Assembly: GCA_014621425.1 (NCBI GenBank)
Contig: JAANBB010000074.1
Coordinates: 62,001 to 126,000, forward strand
Direction of reading: 5' to 3'
Origin: Cylindrodendrum hubeiense
Taxonomy: Eukaryota; Ascomycota; Sordariomycetes; Hypocreales; Nectriaceae
Length of the DNA: 64,000 nucleotides
A model generated the notes under the pieces. It saw nothing but the letters and a program-made list of their open reading frames with translations. It was not told the origin of the DNA and made no database searches. The first letter of the stretch is position 1, and the number at the start of each line of letters is the position of its first letter. Below, one piece after another: positions 11,217-24,307 of the stretch. Position numbers and translations under genes: made by a program.

Positions 11217-12621
11217 ATGCTTACATCTTCATTACTGGTTGCAATTGCAGCCTTCGCTTCATCTGCTCAAGCCTGGCTCCCTAGCGATGCCTCCAACGCT
11301 GCCGTTAACAAGCGCAGTCTCGGCCTATTCCCTGCCCCTGGACAGGAGGGTACCGACAAAAGATGGCTCCCAGGTTCCGACAAGATTCGTGGTGTGAACT
11401 TGGGTTCTCTCTTCATCTTCGAGCCCTGGATTTCCTCATCGGAATGGGCTGCCACTGGATGTGAGGGACAGAACTCCGAGTTCGACTGTGTCATGAACAA
11501 AGGCCAGGATACCGCCGACACCAACTTCCAGGCTCACTGGAGGAGGTTCATTAACGAGACGGACCTGAACGAGATGATCAGCTATAACTTGAACACCATT
11601 CGAATCCCCCTGGGATACTGGCTCAAAGAATCGCTGGTGGACAGCTCCGAGCACTTCCCCAAGGTGATTAATCCCACAGTTCCTCATGATTCCTCATGAT
11701 GCATCGGCTAACTATTACACAGGGTGGACTGGACTACCTGACCGAGTTCGTTGGTTGGGCCAGCGATAGGGGCTTTTACATCATCCTCGAGTTCGTCTTA
11801 CCAGTTCGCGCCGTTTTCATTCGAAACTAACAAAGTACAGTCTTCACGGTGCTCCTGGCGCTCAGCAGACCAAGCAGCCTTTCACCGGCCAGTACGCCGA
11901 CACGGTTGGCTTCTACAACGACTACAACTACAACCGTGCCATCGAGTGGCTCGAGTGGATTGTTGACATTGTCCATACAACCGACGAGTACCGAAACGTT
12001 GGCATGATCGAGCTCGTCAACGAGCCCCTCAACTGGGATAACGCCGTTGGCACTCTGCGTGACACCTTCTACCCCAATGCCTACAAGGCCATCCGCACCA
12101 TCGAAGACAACCTGAGTGTCAATTCCGCCGACCGCCTCCACATCCAGATGATGAGCTCCCTCTGGGGTAGCGGTAACCCCGTTGAGCACCTTGACGATAC
12201 CACCTTCACTGCCTTCGATGACCACCGCTACTTCAAGTGGGACACTTCCATCGAGGTCTCCCACGATTCATACATTTCGACCTCTTGCAGTGACGACCGC
12301 AACTCCGATGGTCCCTCGATTGTCGGCGAGTGGAGTCTCGCCGTCCCCGACGATGTGGAGAGCACCGACGAGTGGAGCCCGTCCACCCAGCAGGACTTCT
12401 ACTCCAAGTGGTTCGCGGCCCAGGTTCATGCGTATGAGTCGTCCACTCTTGGCTGGGTCTTCTGGTCCTGGACCACCGACTTGGGTGACGACTACCGATG
12501 GTCTTACAAGGGTAGGTCGATTATTTTCACGCTTGAGGGTCGACATAGCTAACTATTTCCAGCCGCCGTCGAAGCGGGCGTCATCCCCACAGACCTCAGC
12601 ACCATTTCCAGCCCCTGTTAA
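11217..12621 (+). CDS. Secreted exo-beta-1,3-glucanase, glycoside hydrolase family 5
   Basis: Four exons: 11217-11663, 11723-11790, 11841-12511 and 12563-12621. They encode 414 residues. Phases agree at each junction, and the first two introns carry CTAAC/CTAAC branch sites. A cleavable signal peptide (residues 1-19) is followed by a pro-region with NKR and DKR dibasic sites suited to Kex2-type processing. The mature enzyme begins near [15 protein letters not shown]. The acid/base Glu is E233 in ELVNEP and the nucleophile is E335 in IVGEWS; the DLHGAPG block also matches the family. It should release glucose from beta-1,3-glucan, in wall remodelling or feeding on other fungi. No GPI signal is visible at the C-terminus, so a soluble secreted form is likely. 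The first intron contains a small direct duplication (TTCCTCATGA twice). Confidence 0.9.
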
Positions 12622-13068
12622 ACGGCCAACCTAACCAGAACGGCGTTTAGTTATTGAAAGACCATGCAGCTTTAACGATGATCTAAGATGAGCTTGTCGT
12701 TTCAAACTCTTTTTATTCAAACTTGTATTATTATTGGTCAACCTCTCGAAGCCAACTGCCACATAGTAAATGATGACTCTCGTGCTTGTAAAAACTGTAA
12801 CTTGCCGACAGTTCCGAGGGTACGAGGTGTGGTTAAAGTTGGATCCATCAGACACGGCTTAGGAAATTACGTGACCATCAACTGTCATTTTGCAAATGCC
12901 CGTGGTACTGCATATCGGGCTGATGTGAATGAACATAGGTTCATAACGAAAAATATTCAGAATGTCCAGTCTATATAACACCCCAAATTATGCAGGTCCC
13001 ACGCATCTAATGAATGCTAATAAACACCATATCATAACAAATTATTATTACTTGCACCCAAATATTCC
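12622..13068. other. Convergent 3' flanks of GH5 and ABC genes
   Basis: AT-rich sequence between two converging genes. No coding sequence seen; probably 3' UTRs and transcription ends. Confidence 0.55.
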
Positions 13069-15083
13069 TCACTTCCGAAGCTTGAGAACACCCCACGATG
13101 CCAGCCGATACCCAGCAATAATGGCAATCATGATGCCCACGTCCTTGCCCATGTGTCCCTCCTTGTAGCCGTACTGATCCAGCACAGCCTGGCCATCAAT
13201 TTTACACTGGTCCGCAAGCGGCGAGTCGAACATGCAGCGGCAGTCCTTGCCGCAGTCGTACACGCGGTTGGCAAACTCGTTGATCATCATGCCCTGGAAT
13301 ACGTACTTCTGATAATCCCAGTAGTGAAAGACGTATTTGTAGAAGACGTTGAGGATCGTCGGCGGCACCATGAAACCACCGACGGACATCCACAGGCCGT
13401 TGGCAAAGGCCACGAGCGCTAGCGAGATGACAAAATTGGGGAACAGCGACGTAAAAAAGACAACGAGAGACTCGGCAGCTAGCAGGTCCAGGAACAGCCA
13501 CATGACCCAGGTGAAGAAGGCCTGGGCGGTGGGCTGGAAGTTGGACAGCCAGTACGAGATGACGGAGAATAGCATCGCGATAAGGAACAGGTAGGGAATA
13601 CCGATGAAAAAGTTGGACAGGATCAGCTCTTCGGCACCGTAGAGCCCGTTGTGGTGCTCCTTGACGTATTGCAGGCGATCCTCGATGAAGGACGGCACAT
13701 AGGCAACGGCCATGAAGCTCATAAAGGCGGAGCCGAAGAAGATGGCGTTTGTGAAGGGCTGGATCGACTCCTGGTCGGGATCCAGGCGTACCCAGACGGT
13801 CCCCATCATGATGGCTAGGCCGAGGTACATGGCCACACGGATGCCGTACGCCACGACGTCGCGATAGCTCTTGATGAAGCTGCGGTGCAGCAGCGTGAGA
13901 GTCAGACTGGGCATGCTCGGACGCTTGTCGACCGTCTCAATTTCGAAGTGGCCGCCTGATGCCTCAGCGCTCACAATTCGAGCGCTGATCTCGCCGGCCT
14001 GCCGTGATGACTGCCATGCCGCCTGCATCTTGTCGAGACGCCGGGCGGCCGCCGCCTTGTCCTGGGCAAAGTCGATGTTGACCATCTCGAGCAAATACTC
14101 GGCCGGGTTCACATACTGCGGCATGGGGGCACCAGCCTCGGAGTAGTACTCGGCAACGCCGCTCACGGGGCCGAAGTAGTGCGTGCGGCCACCGCTCAGA
14201 AGCAGCAGCTTGTCGAACAGGTTAAAGGTGGAGGTGGAAGGCTGGTGGATGGAGCACACGACGATGAGGTTGTTGCGGCGAGCGACCTGGCGGAGATAGT
14301 TGACAACCTCGAAACTGGCAGCCGAGTCGAGGCCGCTGGTGGGCTCGTCCAGGAACAGCAGCTTCGGGCTGGTGATGAGCTGGCTGGCGACGCCGACGCG
14401 GCGCTTCTGGCCGCCCGAGATGCCCTTGCGGATGGGCGTGCCGATGATGGTGTTGGCCTGATCAACGAGGCCAAAGGATTCCAGGAGGCCGTTGATGCGG
14501 ACGAGGCGCTCTTGCTTTGGGAGGGAGCTGGATTTGTTCAGTAAGTCGAGTTGCACGTGGGAACTGCGAGACTATCTCACCTGGTGCTCGCGAGACGGGA
14601 CGAGAACTCGAGTGTCTCGCGGACGGTCAGAGAGCCAATGAGAGCATCCTCCTGCTCGACGAAGCAGGAAATCTCCCGGAACTGCCCGAGCGAGAGATGG
14701 CTTCCGTTGATGAAGACTTCGGACTCGACGCTGCTGGCGTGGGTTGGTCGACGAGCGAGCACATTGAGTAGAGTCGTCTTTCCGCAGCCGGAGGGGCCCA
14801 TCAGCGCGCAAACCTCGCCTGCGTCTCATGTCAGCGCCAAATCTCGTCGGCTCGAGAAAAAGGTGGGAAAGTGTTACTTACCAGCCTCAACAACGCCCTC
14901 GACATTGTGCACAATCGACTTGGGCTCCTTGGACTCGCGGTCTTTGACGGTAACGGTGACTCCGCGCCATGACAGGTTCTTGACGGTGGTGTTAACGAGG
15001 TGCTTCTCAGCGACGGGGCGCTGCTCCAGGTCCATGTCGCGGTCGATGCTGTCCATCAGGCTGTATTGCTCATTCATATGCAT
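13069..15083 (-). CDS. ABCG/White-type half-size ABC transporter
   Basis: Three exons: 14882-15083, 14581-14818 and 13069-14527. They give 632 residues, with introns of 63 and 53 nt. The ATP-binding domain comes first: Walker A GPSGCGKTT near residue 75, signature ISGGQKRRVG, Walker B LLFLDEPTSGLDS, and the IHQPS H-loop. A membrane domain with about six helices follows and ends at VLKLRK. One ATPase plus one membrane domain in this order is the ABCG half-transporter plan, so the protein must dimerise. The substrate (lipid, sterol or xenobiotic) cannot be read from the sequence. The start is uncertain. I chose the ATG at 15083; a frame remains open upstream to 15227 and another ATG follows at 15077. 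The last residues K-L-R-K resemble a dibasic ER-retrieval-like end. Confidence 0.85.
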
Positions 15084-17281
15084 GATCTCGAAAAAGAACC
15101 GGGGGGAGACGCTTGGGGTGGATATCGGAACTAATAAAGAGAAATTCCCCAGGGTCGAGGGAGGGAGGAGGGTGCCGGGCTGCGGAGCTAGGAGCTGGGA
15201 GCTGGGAGCTTGTAGCTCGGGCAACAACTAAGACAGAGAAAGCCACCGACGATGCCGTGAAGCGTGCTATTCGGTGCAGCAAGCCGCGAAATAGATGGAG
15301 GGTGGTGCAGTGAGCAACCGTCCTCGGTCGGAAAAGCCACCGGCGGATAGTGCGGCGCGCTGTTTGGTTCAGAAGGCTGCGAGGTTGGAGGCAGGTCGCA
15401 CAGCGTTTGGTAGGTAAGAAGCCACCGGCACTAAGCGGCTCGGTGCGTCGATAGTCGGGGCCGAGTTCCGGGAGCGACGAGCCGGGTATTTGATGGCCGG
15501 CAAGAGGTGAGGGAGGTATTGCGGCGAATGCTGGATGGACCCAGTGGATGAAAATGCAGAGTCTCACGTGAACGCAGTGTGAACGCAGTCGCAGCGATTA
15601 CTCATGTTGGTCTTTTTACTGTACTCTCCTCAATGGGAGCCATCCGCTTTTAAAGGCCCGTCCAACATCTCGGGGGCCTGGACTCAGCCCGGCTGCTCGC
15701 TCGTCTCCCTATCAATCGAATGCACGACCCTGAAGCATGTCAGACGGGTCCGCCGGCCATTGGTATCCATCGGTCGGCAGCTTGCTCATCGCTGCCGGCT
15801 CCTCGCCGGTTCCACGTCGCGATTTACGGGTGTCGCCGCTGGAGCGCTCCCTGCGCGGCGACCACAGGGCTGCCCGAAGTCGCCGAGTGGGGTCGTTGGC
15901 GCCGCAGCGGCCAGCCTGGAAAAAGTGGCCCCCGCCGCCCCTCCCGTCTCGGCCATCTCCAAGCCGGTGCGGCCCCGTGATTGGCCCCGGCCATCTTGGG
16001 GAAACCCAGGTCGCCGATCACTGCCGGTTTAGGTCGCCGACCATCCATCGAGGTCGCCGACCATTGTAGGGCTGAGGTCGGCGTCTGGCAGGGAGTGAGG
16101 TTTTGAACGGCGACCTCTCCATGAGCAGTACCCAACGCAGGTACGTAATTTGCTCTGCCACCTCAGGCCAGAACTCGGTCACTCTCTCGGACTTTGAATC
16201 GGCTTCCCACGAGCCCTACCACAACAAGTAACGTCTCGTCGCCGACAAGGGCTGTTTCAATTATTCCCTGTCTTCAAACCCGTGGCTTGGCTCCCGGTTC
16301 TGCAGGTCATCTCACGATGTGGCGGTACCCCCCGCACCGTTCCCCAAAAACCCCTCCCCTCAAAAACCCCCAAAAACCCCCCGGCAAGCGAATTCTCACG
16401 ATGCAGCCATCGCGGTGGCGTTTTGCTCCCAAGCGTCACTTCCATACATGGTAAACCCTCGACGACATAATCATGTCATGGCCTTCCCAAGCTTCACGCT
16501 AACTCCCACCCTAGCAATAAATCCTTTGCACTTGTAGACTCGGCCTCTCCACGGTCGATCCTCCAGGTTACTCAATTCACTCCCATCCCAGCTAGATCGT
16601 AGGATTGCTAGTTGCAACCTCTACTACGTAGTACATGTCCAATGCAGAACCACCATCTGTGGGTGGCTGTAGTTATACCTAGACAAGTTTAACCCGCTAC
16701 TAACCAATAATCATCACTGACTACCACAATACGGTTGCCTAAACGCACCTCATAATTCGCTACCAGCCTCCGCGAATGGACCGCCAACAGTGACACCCAA
16801 AAGGCAACTATCCAAATCCGTCTCCGTCTACCATCGCATTGTGCTGTAGGACTGGACGGCCACCCGTCAATCTCCCTCAGAGAGACACCACACACCCTCG
16901 CCTCGTCTCGAATGCATGCACATGTTATACGATGAAACAAGAGTGAAAAAGAATAACACATATTGTTTTCATGTCCAACTATCTATCATATCAATCCAGA
17001 CGAGCCAATCCAAGTCTCTGGTACCAAGCCTTCCTGGTATTATATCCCAATTCCTAACGCCGGTCGCCATGAATACATTCCAGTCCCGCAGGTCTATGTC
17101 CGTCATTTTCCCTCATCTAAAACCATCAATATCCTTCCCAAGTCTCAAAATAGACCGTCACAAACACCCCTTCCCATGTAACCTCGTGCCTGCGTCTCAG
17201 CCCCCACCCTATGCAGTCGGGTATGCAGCTGCCATGATCATCTTACAGCCAGGTGGAACTCCCCAGGTTCCCGCATGCGGC
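15084..17281. other. Intergenic: ABC promoter and 3' flank of the Zn2Cys6 gene
   Basis: About 2.2 kb. ORFs such as that at 15604-16032 have no domain or family look. Three spaced copies of GGTCGCCGA occur at about 16009-16060, and an A/C-rich tract lies at 16344-16382. I see nothing else. Confidence 0.5.
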
Positions 17282-19595
17282 TCAGCCCATCAGGTTTGGC
17301 ATTGCCGGTATGCTATGCATGTTCTCGATCTCGCTGATGATGGACTCATCAGTCGCAATGCTGTTCATCACCTCCTCCTGAGTTAGGCCCAGCCAGTACT
17401 GAGGTGTCAGCTGTGACTGCTTCTTCACACGGTACACCTCCTGCGCGACCCCCTTGACCTGACCGCTTGCGCGGTCCGCACAGGTCCACACTTGGGATAG
17501 TTTGGCCAGAGCACCAATATTCAGACGGATTTGCTGACGGAGGTTGTCGTCATTGTGAGGGACGAAGAAGAGCGCCCACTTGCTAAGGTGCACAATCGAC
17601 GAGAGCGTCACAACACAAGCAAAGAAGTGCGAGTGTGATAGCAGCGGCACGCGGTGAGTAACCAACTTGCTGATCTCATTGGCGGCCTGGATGGTGTGCT
17701 TAGTGTGGGCGTTGAAAGAGTCACCCGATGGAACCGAGGCATGTGGTGCGCAAGAGTTGACACCCCGAGTCGGCGAAGAGTCCAGCTGTGAGTGAGGCTG
17801 ATGGAGAAGAATAGAAGTGGCATGCATCATCATGTGCGCCTGGAACATCATTTCGTCCAGTCTGCCATCCTTGTAGATCGCATCCCGCTTGGCCTCGGGC
17901 AGGTGCAGTCGCCAGTTGGTGAGGAGGGCTTCGATACGAGTGAGATTCTCATCCTCAGGTCCAAAGATGGGAGGGACGCGCATAAACTTTCCCAGGTTGC
18001 GAGCGCACTGGATGCGATAGGCAAATGAGGAGAACTCCCGGTCTTCGCCGGAGAAGTCGCTGTCTTCCATGTCTTCGAGGTAAAGTGGCTGGGGGATGTG
18101 CTAACTCGATATTAGCACATGTAACTAACGAAGTTGTTGGTCGCGCTTACGCCTGAGAGGTACTGGTATTCTTCGCATGGCAAAGCAACATCGGAAGGGA
18201 CGTCGAACAGAAGGAAGTTGGTAGTACGGTGGACTCCTGCAATCATGGCGTCGACAACATACAGATCCCACCAGGTTCTCCGCCAGCTCTCCTCGAGCAC
18301 TGGGTTACCTCGGCCGTTGAGCGAAGCGAAGGGCCGAGTATTTAGGCCGATCTGAACAGAGATGCGCTCGACGTCGGCGAGGATCTCCCTGGCCTTTTCC
18401 TGTTGGCAGCTCCCGTCAAGGCCAATGATGAGAAGCAGCATGGCCTGGACAAGGAAGGCATCCTTGGGCCGGCCGGGCTCGTAGATGAGGCGATAAGCGT
18501 CCTCGAAGAAGCTAGACCGGGTTGGGCCAGCTTCAATGTAAAGCGAGCCAAGCCAGCGAACAGCCGCCAGGAGAGGCTCAATGGTACCCTCCTTGGCTAT
18601 CCGAAGGAGATATTCCTTGGGCAACACAAAGGGGTGGGCGGCGTGGAAGTGGTGATAGAAAGAGTCAAGGCATCGCTCGCTGGGGGTAGGCACTGGTACC
18701 TGGGCGGGGACATGGCTGCCGTGATTGAGGACCATGTTGGAAGTGTCCACACCACCATAGGGCCGATAAATGGCAACATTGGAGTTGGGAGAGGGGGCCG
18801 GGGCAAGGAAGGGCGAGCCAGGGCTGTTATCTGGCAGGACGATACTGGGATTGAAGGAAGAGGCGATGGAGGACGACATGGGGCCGCCGCCGCTGCTGCA
18901 GCCGAGCATGATCGGGCCATCGGCGCTTGAGGAAGACTCACGAGCGGGTGACGAGGCATGTCGCTTGTTGGGGTTGCGGGCAGTTCCTCGGCGCGGGCCC
19001 TTGTAACCACGACGGGATGCGACATAGACACACTCAGAGTTGGAGCTGGTGCAACGAGAGCAGGGTGTTTGGCCATCACACTTGAGGTGCTTGCCGCGCT
19101 GGAGTTGAGAATTGGAGTCAGCTTCTTAGTGAACTTTGTGTACTTGGACGCGTGGACATCCCCGGCCATGATTTAAAAGTGCGATTGAGGCGAGAAACAC
19201 GGAAGGACAGGAAACAGGAAAAGAGGGAAACTCACACAAGCAAGACAAGCAGCTGGGACTGAGGGGGTATTCATGCGAGTCTCGGTGGTCGCGGAGGGCG
19301 ATGGCGCTGTGGACCCTAGGCCATCGAGGCCGAGCATATGGGAGTTGGGTGAGGCTGAGCTCGAGGGCGGATCCTCAGGCCCAGAGAATGAGTCCATGTC
19401 CTTGCCCATAGAATGAGCCTGGAGATAGGGCGATTGTAAGGGATCCATGACTGGCGGGTACCAGACGTATGAGGTGTTGGGTAGGCCGGCGTAGAAATTG
19501 TAGGGAGAAAGCGGCGGAGGCGATGGCGTGGGCGTGGAGTAAAAGTTCTGGGTTGCGTTGTTGGCACCCAGAGGCTGGACGACGGTGGCATTCAT
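17282..19595 (-). CDS. Zn(2)Cys(6) fungal-specific transcription factor
   Basis: Three exons: 19236-19595, 18151-19098 and 17282-18100. They encode 708 residues. The N-terminus is Pro/Ser/Tyr-rich and disordered. The DNA-binding cluster spans residues 117-143, with spacing C-x2-C-x6-C-x5-C-x2-C-x6-C. A 137-nt intron (GTGAGT donor) falls exactly between the second and third cysteines, so the cluster only appears after splicing. A basic linker (RRGYKGPRRG) follows. The middle and C-terminal region (from DSFYHHFHAAHPFVLP, with SWRRTWWDLYVVDAMIAG) matches the fungal_trans regulatory domain. Target genes are unknown; several carbon-catabolite regulators share this plan. The very long upstream region fits complex regulation. 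Confidence 0.88.
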
Positions 19596-19895
19596 GAAGA
19601 AAGCGCGCCCGAGGGATGGGTGGATCTAGTTGCCGTTTTGTTCAGAGCACCCTGCAGCAGTTGCTTTGCGGGTACCTTGTACTGGGAATCGTCTGCCGAC
19701 GACCAATGACTAATCCGGAGGCGACCCAAACTCTAAGTAAGAGCGGAAGATATAGAAGCCACAAGAGGGTAGTAGTAGTCGAGTGTGAGGAGGGATACCC
19801 AGAGAGTAATAAGAGTCACAGTTCAGCCAAAATAGTGGCGGGATGTGTGGGAATATGTAGGTGTGTGCAATGTGTATGTCGTGTTTGTGTGAAAG

Positions 19896-19932
19896 TGTGA
19901 AAGTGAGAGAGAGAGAGAGTGTGTGTGTGTGT
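19896..19932. repeat. Simple dinucleotide repeat (GA)n then (GT)n
   Basis: A run of GA repeats followed directly by GT repeats about 300 bp upstream of the transcription factor start. A polymorphic microsatellite candidate in the 5' region. Confidence 0.85.
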
Positions 19933-20126
19933 GACCTTTCTATGAGGACGAGAGAGTGGAAGGCCGTTGAGATCTGGGGACAAGGAGGCATCTAATATCT
20001 CGTTCCAGTCCACCCTGCAGCTACCAGCACCTAACCTCCTCGGTGGCCCATCTTCCCATCGTGTCGGGGCTCAACTACCGCCCTTCCCCCGGCAACCCTC
20101 CCCTCCCTCCACTTGAACTTGCGGGT

Positions 20127-20172
20127 GGAGGCGTGAGGCGTGAGGCGTGCGGCGTGCGGCGTGCGGCGTGTG
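20127..20172. repeat. 7-mer tandem repeat (GGCGTGA/GGCGTGC)
   Basis: About six head-to-tail copies. The first three end in A, the later ones in C, which suggests two rounds of slippage. No coding overlap is supported. Confidence 0.85.
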
Positions 20173-23100
20173 TCGCAGGCCAGCAGCCCAACTAACGTGT
20201 GCCCCTGGCACCCACGAACCCGTCAGATGTGCAAATCTCACGACAAGATTGAGCGACGCCCTGGCCACTAAGCGGCCGTCAACCCTCCGTCGAGTGGAGG
20301 TTTCCTGCGCTCAGCGCTGTCTGGCGGCGTCGGGTTGGGACCGGGTCTGGGAAGATGGCACCTTCAGGCCTTCAGCCCTAGCTCCAGCAAAGCCCCAGCC
20401 TTGGGGGTACTCGCTGGCGTGCTGGCGTGCTGGCCATGCGGGCATATGCCATCTGGGTCCCCGGTTGCAAGTGCAACGTGCCACCTGCACCGGGATTCAA
20501 GGGCTTCAAACGGACCCAAGGGTAGAGGGGGGCTACAAAAAGATCCAAGAAGCAGCATACATAGTATCGGCCATGGCCGACTTCTGGTGCGCGCGTATGG
20601 CATCTCCCGTAAAGGCCCCAATCAGCGGGGTGCCAACGGCGGATGCTTCGCATCTCGACCAATCCCCGGGCTCCGTCTCGCGGGTGTTGTCTGATCTCCG
20701 TAACTTGTCCAATCACCATCCCCAGCACCGCGGATGAAATTGAGTAGAGCTGCGAGAGTCAAGGGTCGCAAAAAGATTCCATTCCATGCTACAGCTAACA
20801 TCCGAAGCGAACCGGATCTCACTCACTGCACGCACGCCCGCCAAACGTCGGGGCCACCGGGGCGCCCGCGCTGCTCGATGGGGGGACCCCTGTAGCTCGC
20901 TGCACTGTCTGCAGCGCCCTGGAGAGCCTTGCAAGGCCGTCTGTAGAGCCCTGCTAAAATCCCCCAGTAACCGACCCTGCAAGCCCACCTAATGCAGGGC
21001 CCCGCCACCACACTGTCTGCACCCATTGCATCCACTGCAACCACTGCAGTGGCACGTCCGACCTGCCCAATGCCCAGCTCTCCCGCCTCCTTGAGCAGAA
21101 ACCCACTGAGCGATCCACCAGATCTCCACTGGGGGCAGGCCACTACAGAGCCAGTCAGTTCTGGTGGGCGCCCCCTCCTCCACACAACCCCATCTGCCCG
21201 CCAGTGTCTTGCACGTCGAAACCTCACTTTTGGCCCTCCGTCTAACAATCCCTCCACCCTCACTGGCCGGCGAACGCCACAGTGGTGTTGTCGTCTGTGC
21301 AAGTGCGGTGCGCTGCACTGCGCGGCGAGGTGCGTTGCCTGGCTTCCCAGCAGCAAACGGCGGACAAAACGGCGGGATGCACATGCTCTGGTCGTCTTGA
21401 TAACAGGGTCATCCAAGTGGGCGCTCCATTCACAGGCCCTCGTGTGACTGCGACTTCAATGCGCCTCCACCAAACGAGCATGTCCCCCATCCACACCCGG
21501 CCTTACCTCGCGAATAGTGCCAGGGGGTGAAGCTCTTCACTTCCCCAAAACCAAGCAATCGTCCATTCCTGTCGCCATCGCGTCCCTTTAGACAGCAGAT
21601 GCCTGTCCGCCAGGTACGTACTGTCACCGCTACTCTGCTCGTCCCCTGCAACCTCCTTGCTACATGCCCTGCCACATACCCGTCACCACGACCATGTCAG
21701 CCTTCTTCTCCATCTATCGGTTCTACATCCGGACCACTTGCGCCTCAGGTGCCGGTGCTTGGACAGTCGGACGGGGATGTGAGTGGTTGAGGGAGCTCTA
21801 GGTGCCGTTCGTGATGCCGGCGAGCTGACTGCCTTCTTTGGGAATCCCGCCTTTTTCGATGGAGCTCTCTACTGCACTCTGTTGCTCCTTGTTACTCCCT
21901 GCCCGGTCCTTTGGGTCATCTCTTCTCTATTCCCTGGGTCCTGATCCTTGGTAGACCATACGCCCAACTCCAATTCATCCGATTTTAGGGTGTTGGGGCA
22001 ACATTCTCACATGTGATGCTTGGGCAACGGTGTCATTCAAGTCATCGAGAGGTGTCCAACATCCTCGAAGCGAGCCACCAGTATTCCATCCGTCACACCC
22101 ATCCTCTGCACAGTCTGCCCAGCTCCTGCTAGCAGACTGTGCAGAGCACTCTTGACATGTCTCACTTCTCTCACTCTCCCCGTTTCAACATCATCGTTGT
22201 ACTTCCAGGCGGGCCAGCTGCGATGTCGGGACGGACGACCCAGGCCGTTCCCCTTGCCAAGGCTGGCCGGTTTAGCCTGTGTGGTTGCGTCGCACTTGAC
22301 AATAACACCAATCCATCAAGCCTCTCTTTGCCTGGCCAGGGGACCCCAGTCATTGAGAACCTGTCAAGGAAGTTTGTTGCTCAGTCTCCCAAGTCGGTAG
22401 GTAGCCAACTCGTGTCTTGCATTCCGTACCCTCCGGAGTAGTCGTCCCCAGTAGCCCCTCCAGCCATGATGTGGTGGGTTCCCATCCTTTCTCTTGCCGC
22501 GGTGCCTCGAGGGCATTAGCGAGGCTATTAGCACATTCATCAGTGTCCCAATGTGGTCCAGTCCCACGGTATCCCACGATGTTTCACGGCCGGATAATGA
22601 GAAGAGCCGGCTCTAGTCGCTCGAAAAGCTGCTGCCTGGCTACCAGCCGGAATCACCGTCTGCGTGTAACATGCCATGCCGAACCGGGCATGCGGCTTGC
22701 GGCTTGCTTCGTCGCTCCAGCCACCGAACTTGGCCGTTGGCTCATGTACGAGATCGTGACTCTCCATTACACCGACAAAGGGCGGTTTGAGGCATCTCCA
22801 TGGTTGTTTTGATTTTCAGGGTCCTCTTCCGCCTCTTGGCATCCACGGGTGGTTGCTGCTCAGCCGCCATGATGTCATGTGTGCGTTCTGAAGCGACATG
22901 CATGGCGTTCTAGAAGCAGGGCCCATAGGGAAGAGCGGTCTGCTTAACAATTAATTCAGGCCCCCGAAAAGCCACCAGCCATGCGGCCTAGAAAATAACC
23001 TTACACGCTCAACCGTTGGGCTTACCAGATAACCAAGATCGATGCCCTGATTAGGGCGAGCAAGCATGCGCATTTTCCCAAAACGATGCCGAGTGCTTGG

Positions 23101-24307
23101 ATTGATACAAGGACAAGGCGGCAGCAAGATGATCGCTTCAGTGTTGCTCAGATCCTCGGCCCTCAACCCTCGGTCTCCCGTCGGACCGCTCTTCCCGCTC
23201 TTCCACTGTTCCACTCTCTCTACTCTCCCTCCTCTCTCGTTCTCATTACCCAACCCCGTCCCTCACTCGACACCATCCCTGTCGCGATTAATTCCCTCTT
23301 CCCGCTTTCGTCCCGCTGCTTCTCGTCCGTCACATTCTACCCTTCCTCGGTCAACCATTGCAATCATCTCTTTATCAAGCTATCAGTCGCACCTCCAGGA
23401 TTTCAGATCTCAGGGGGCATGGGTTGATTAGGTAGGTACCTAGGTAAGGTAGTTAACACGCACATCCCTTGATGAGATACCGACAATCCAATCCTTCCCG
23501 AAGGGCGGGGAGGGGTGCTGCCAAACGGGGCTTGGGGGCCAAAACAAAGAAACAAGTCGCCCCCAAGCAAAGGGACCCTCTAACGGCCCCTAAAATAGTG
23601 ACATTGTCCCGAAACGGTTCCCAGAATGAGAGTGATCAACGGGACGGGACCCATGCCCGTTGGTCAGCAACCCACGTACTCCGTATGCCAAAGACGGTCG
23701 TGCACGGCTTCTCGTATCGTCCAATCCCACAGCGGGCAGCCCCCAATATCCAATCTCTTGCCGCATGCGCGCCTGGGCATGAGCCAGGACGTCTCGAAAA
23801 ATATGCCCTCTTTGGAGTCGCTTGTTTCACCACAGCGACCCTCTAATAACTATCGCACACTCGAAACCCCTCTCCCAATGACAATTGTCAATGCGCTTCA
23901 CTCCCACCCGCCTGTGCCCAATGATCCAATCCTTCGTCCTCACTTGCACTCCTCTCCCCCGCACGACTGCTGTCCTTGCGCACACAGGCATCGCCGGCAG
24001 CGCCAAAACTTGTCTCCGGGCCAAATTCCATCACCTATTGCCCATCCTTCAGCCGCCCACGACCAGTCGGCCGAACCCTTCCCCGTCTTCTCCGTACTCC
24101 GTACGTGCTAATTATTAACACACCCTCCCCCGTCCGTTGTCCCTCGAGGCCCTTGCCCCCCTGGAAACGTGGGCGAATCCCTGGGCGTTGGTTCCTGACA
24201 ATCAATTCCCCCCCGTCCTTGCCTCTTCCGAGGCCCCTGGGTTGGCTGTGTGGACGATCGTCCTCTGCGTACCGTAGCTCATTACCTTCGTTGCTCTATA
24301 CCCGGAC

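Larger units (their letters stand above)
19596..24307. other. 4.7-kb gene-free divergent region between the transcription factor and HeLo genes
   Basis: Scanned on both strands. Many ORFs of 60-200 codons exist because the DNA is G/C-rich, but none shows a domain, good codon bias or splice structure. It holds a (GA)n/(GT)n tract near 19905-19932, a GGCGTGM 7-mer repeat at 20127-20172 and a TACCTAGGTA-type motif at 23431. It is probably a promoter with long 5' UTRs; a non-coding RNA cannot be excluded. Confidence 0.5.

Noticed and set aside
15604..16032. 142-codon plus-strand ORF
   Set aside because: Arg/Pro/Ala-rich translation of G/C-rich intergenic DNA, no family or codon signal.
20147..20737. 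196-codon plus-strand ORF
   Set aside because: Begins inside a tandem repeat and lacks any protein-like pattern.
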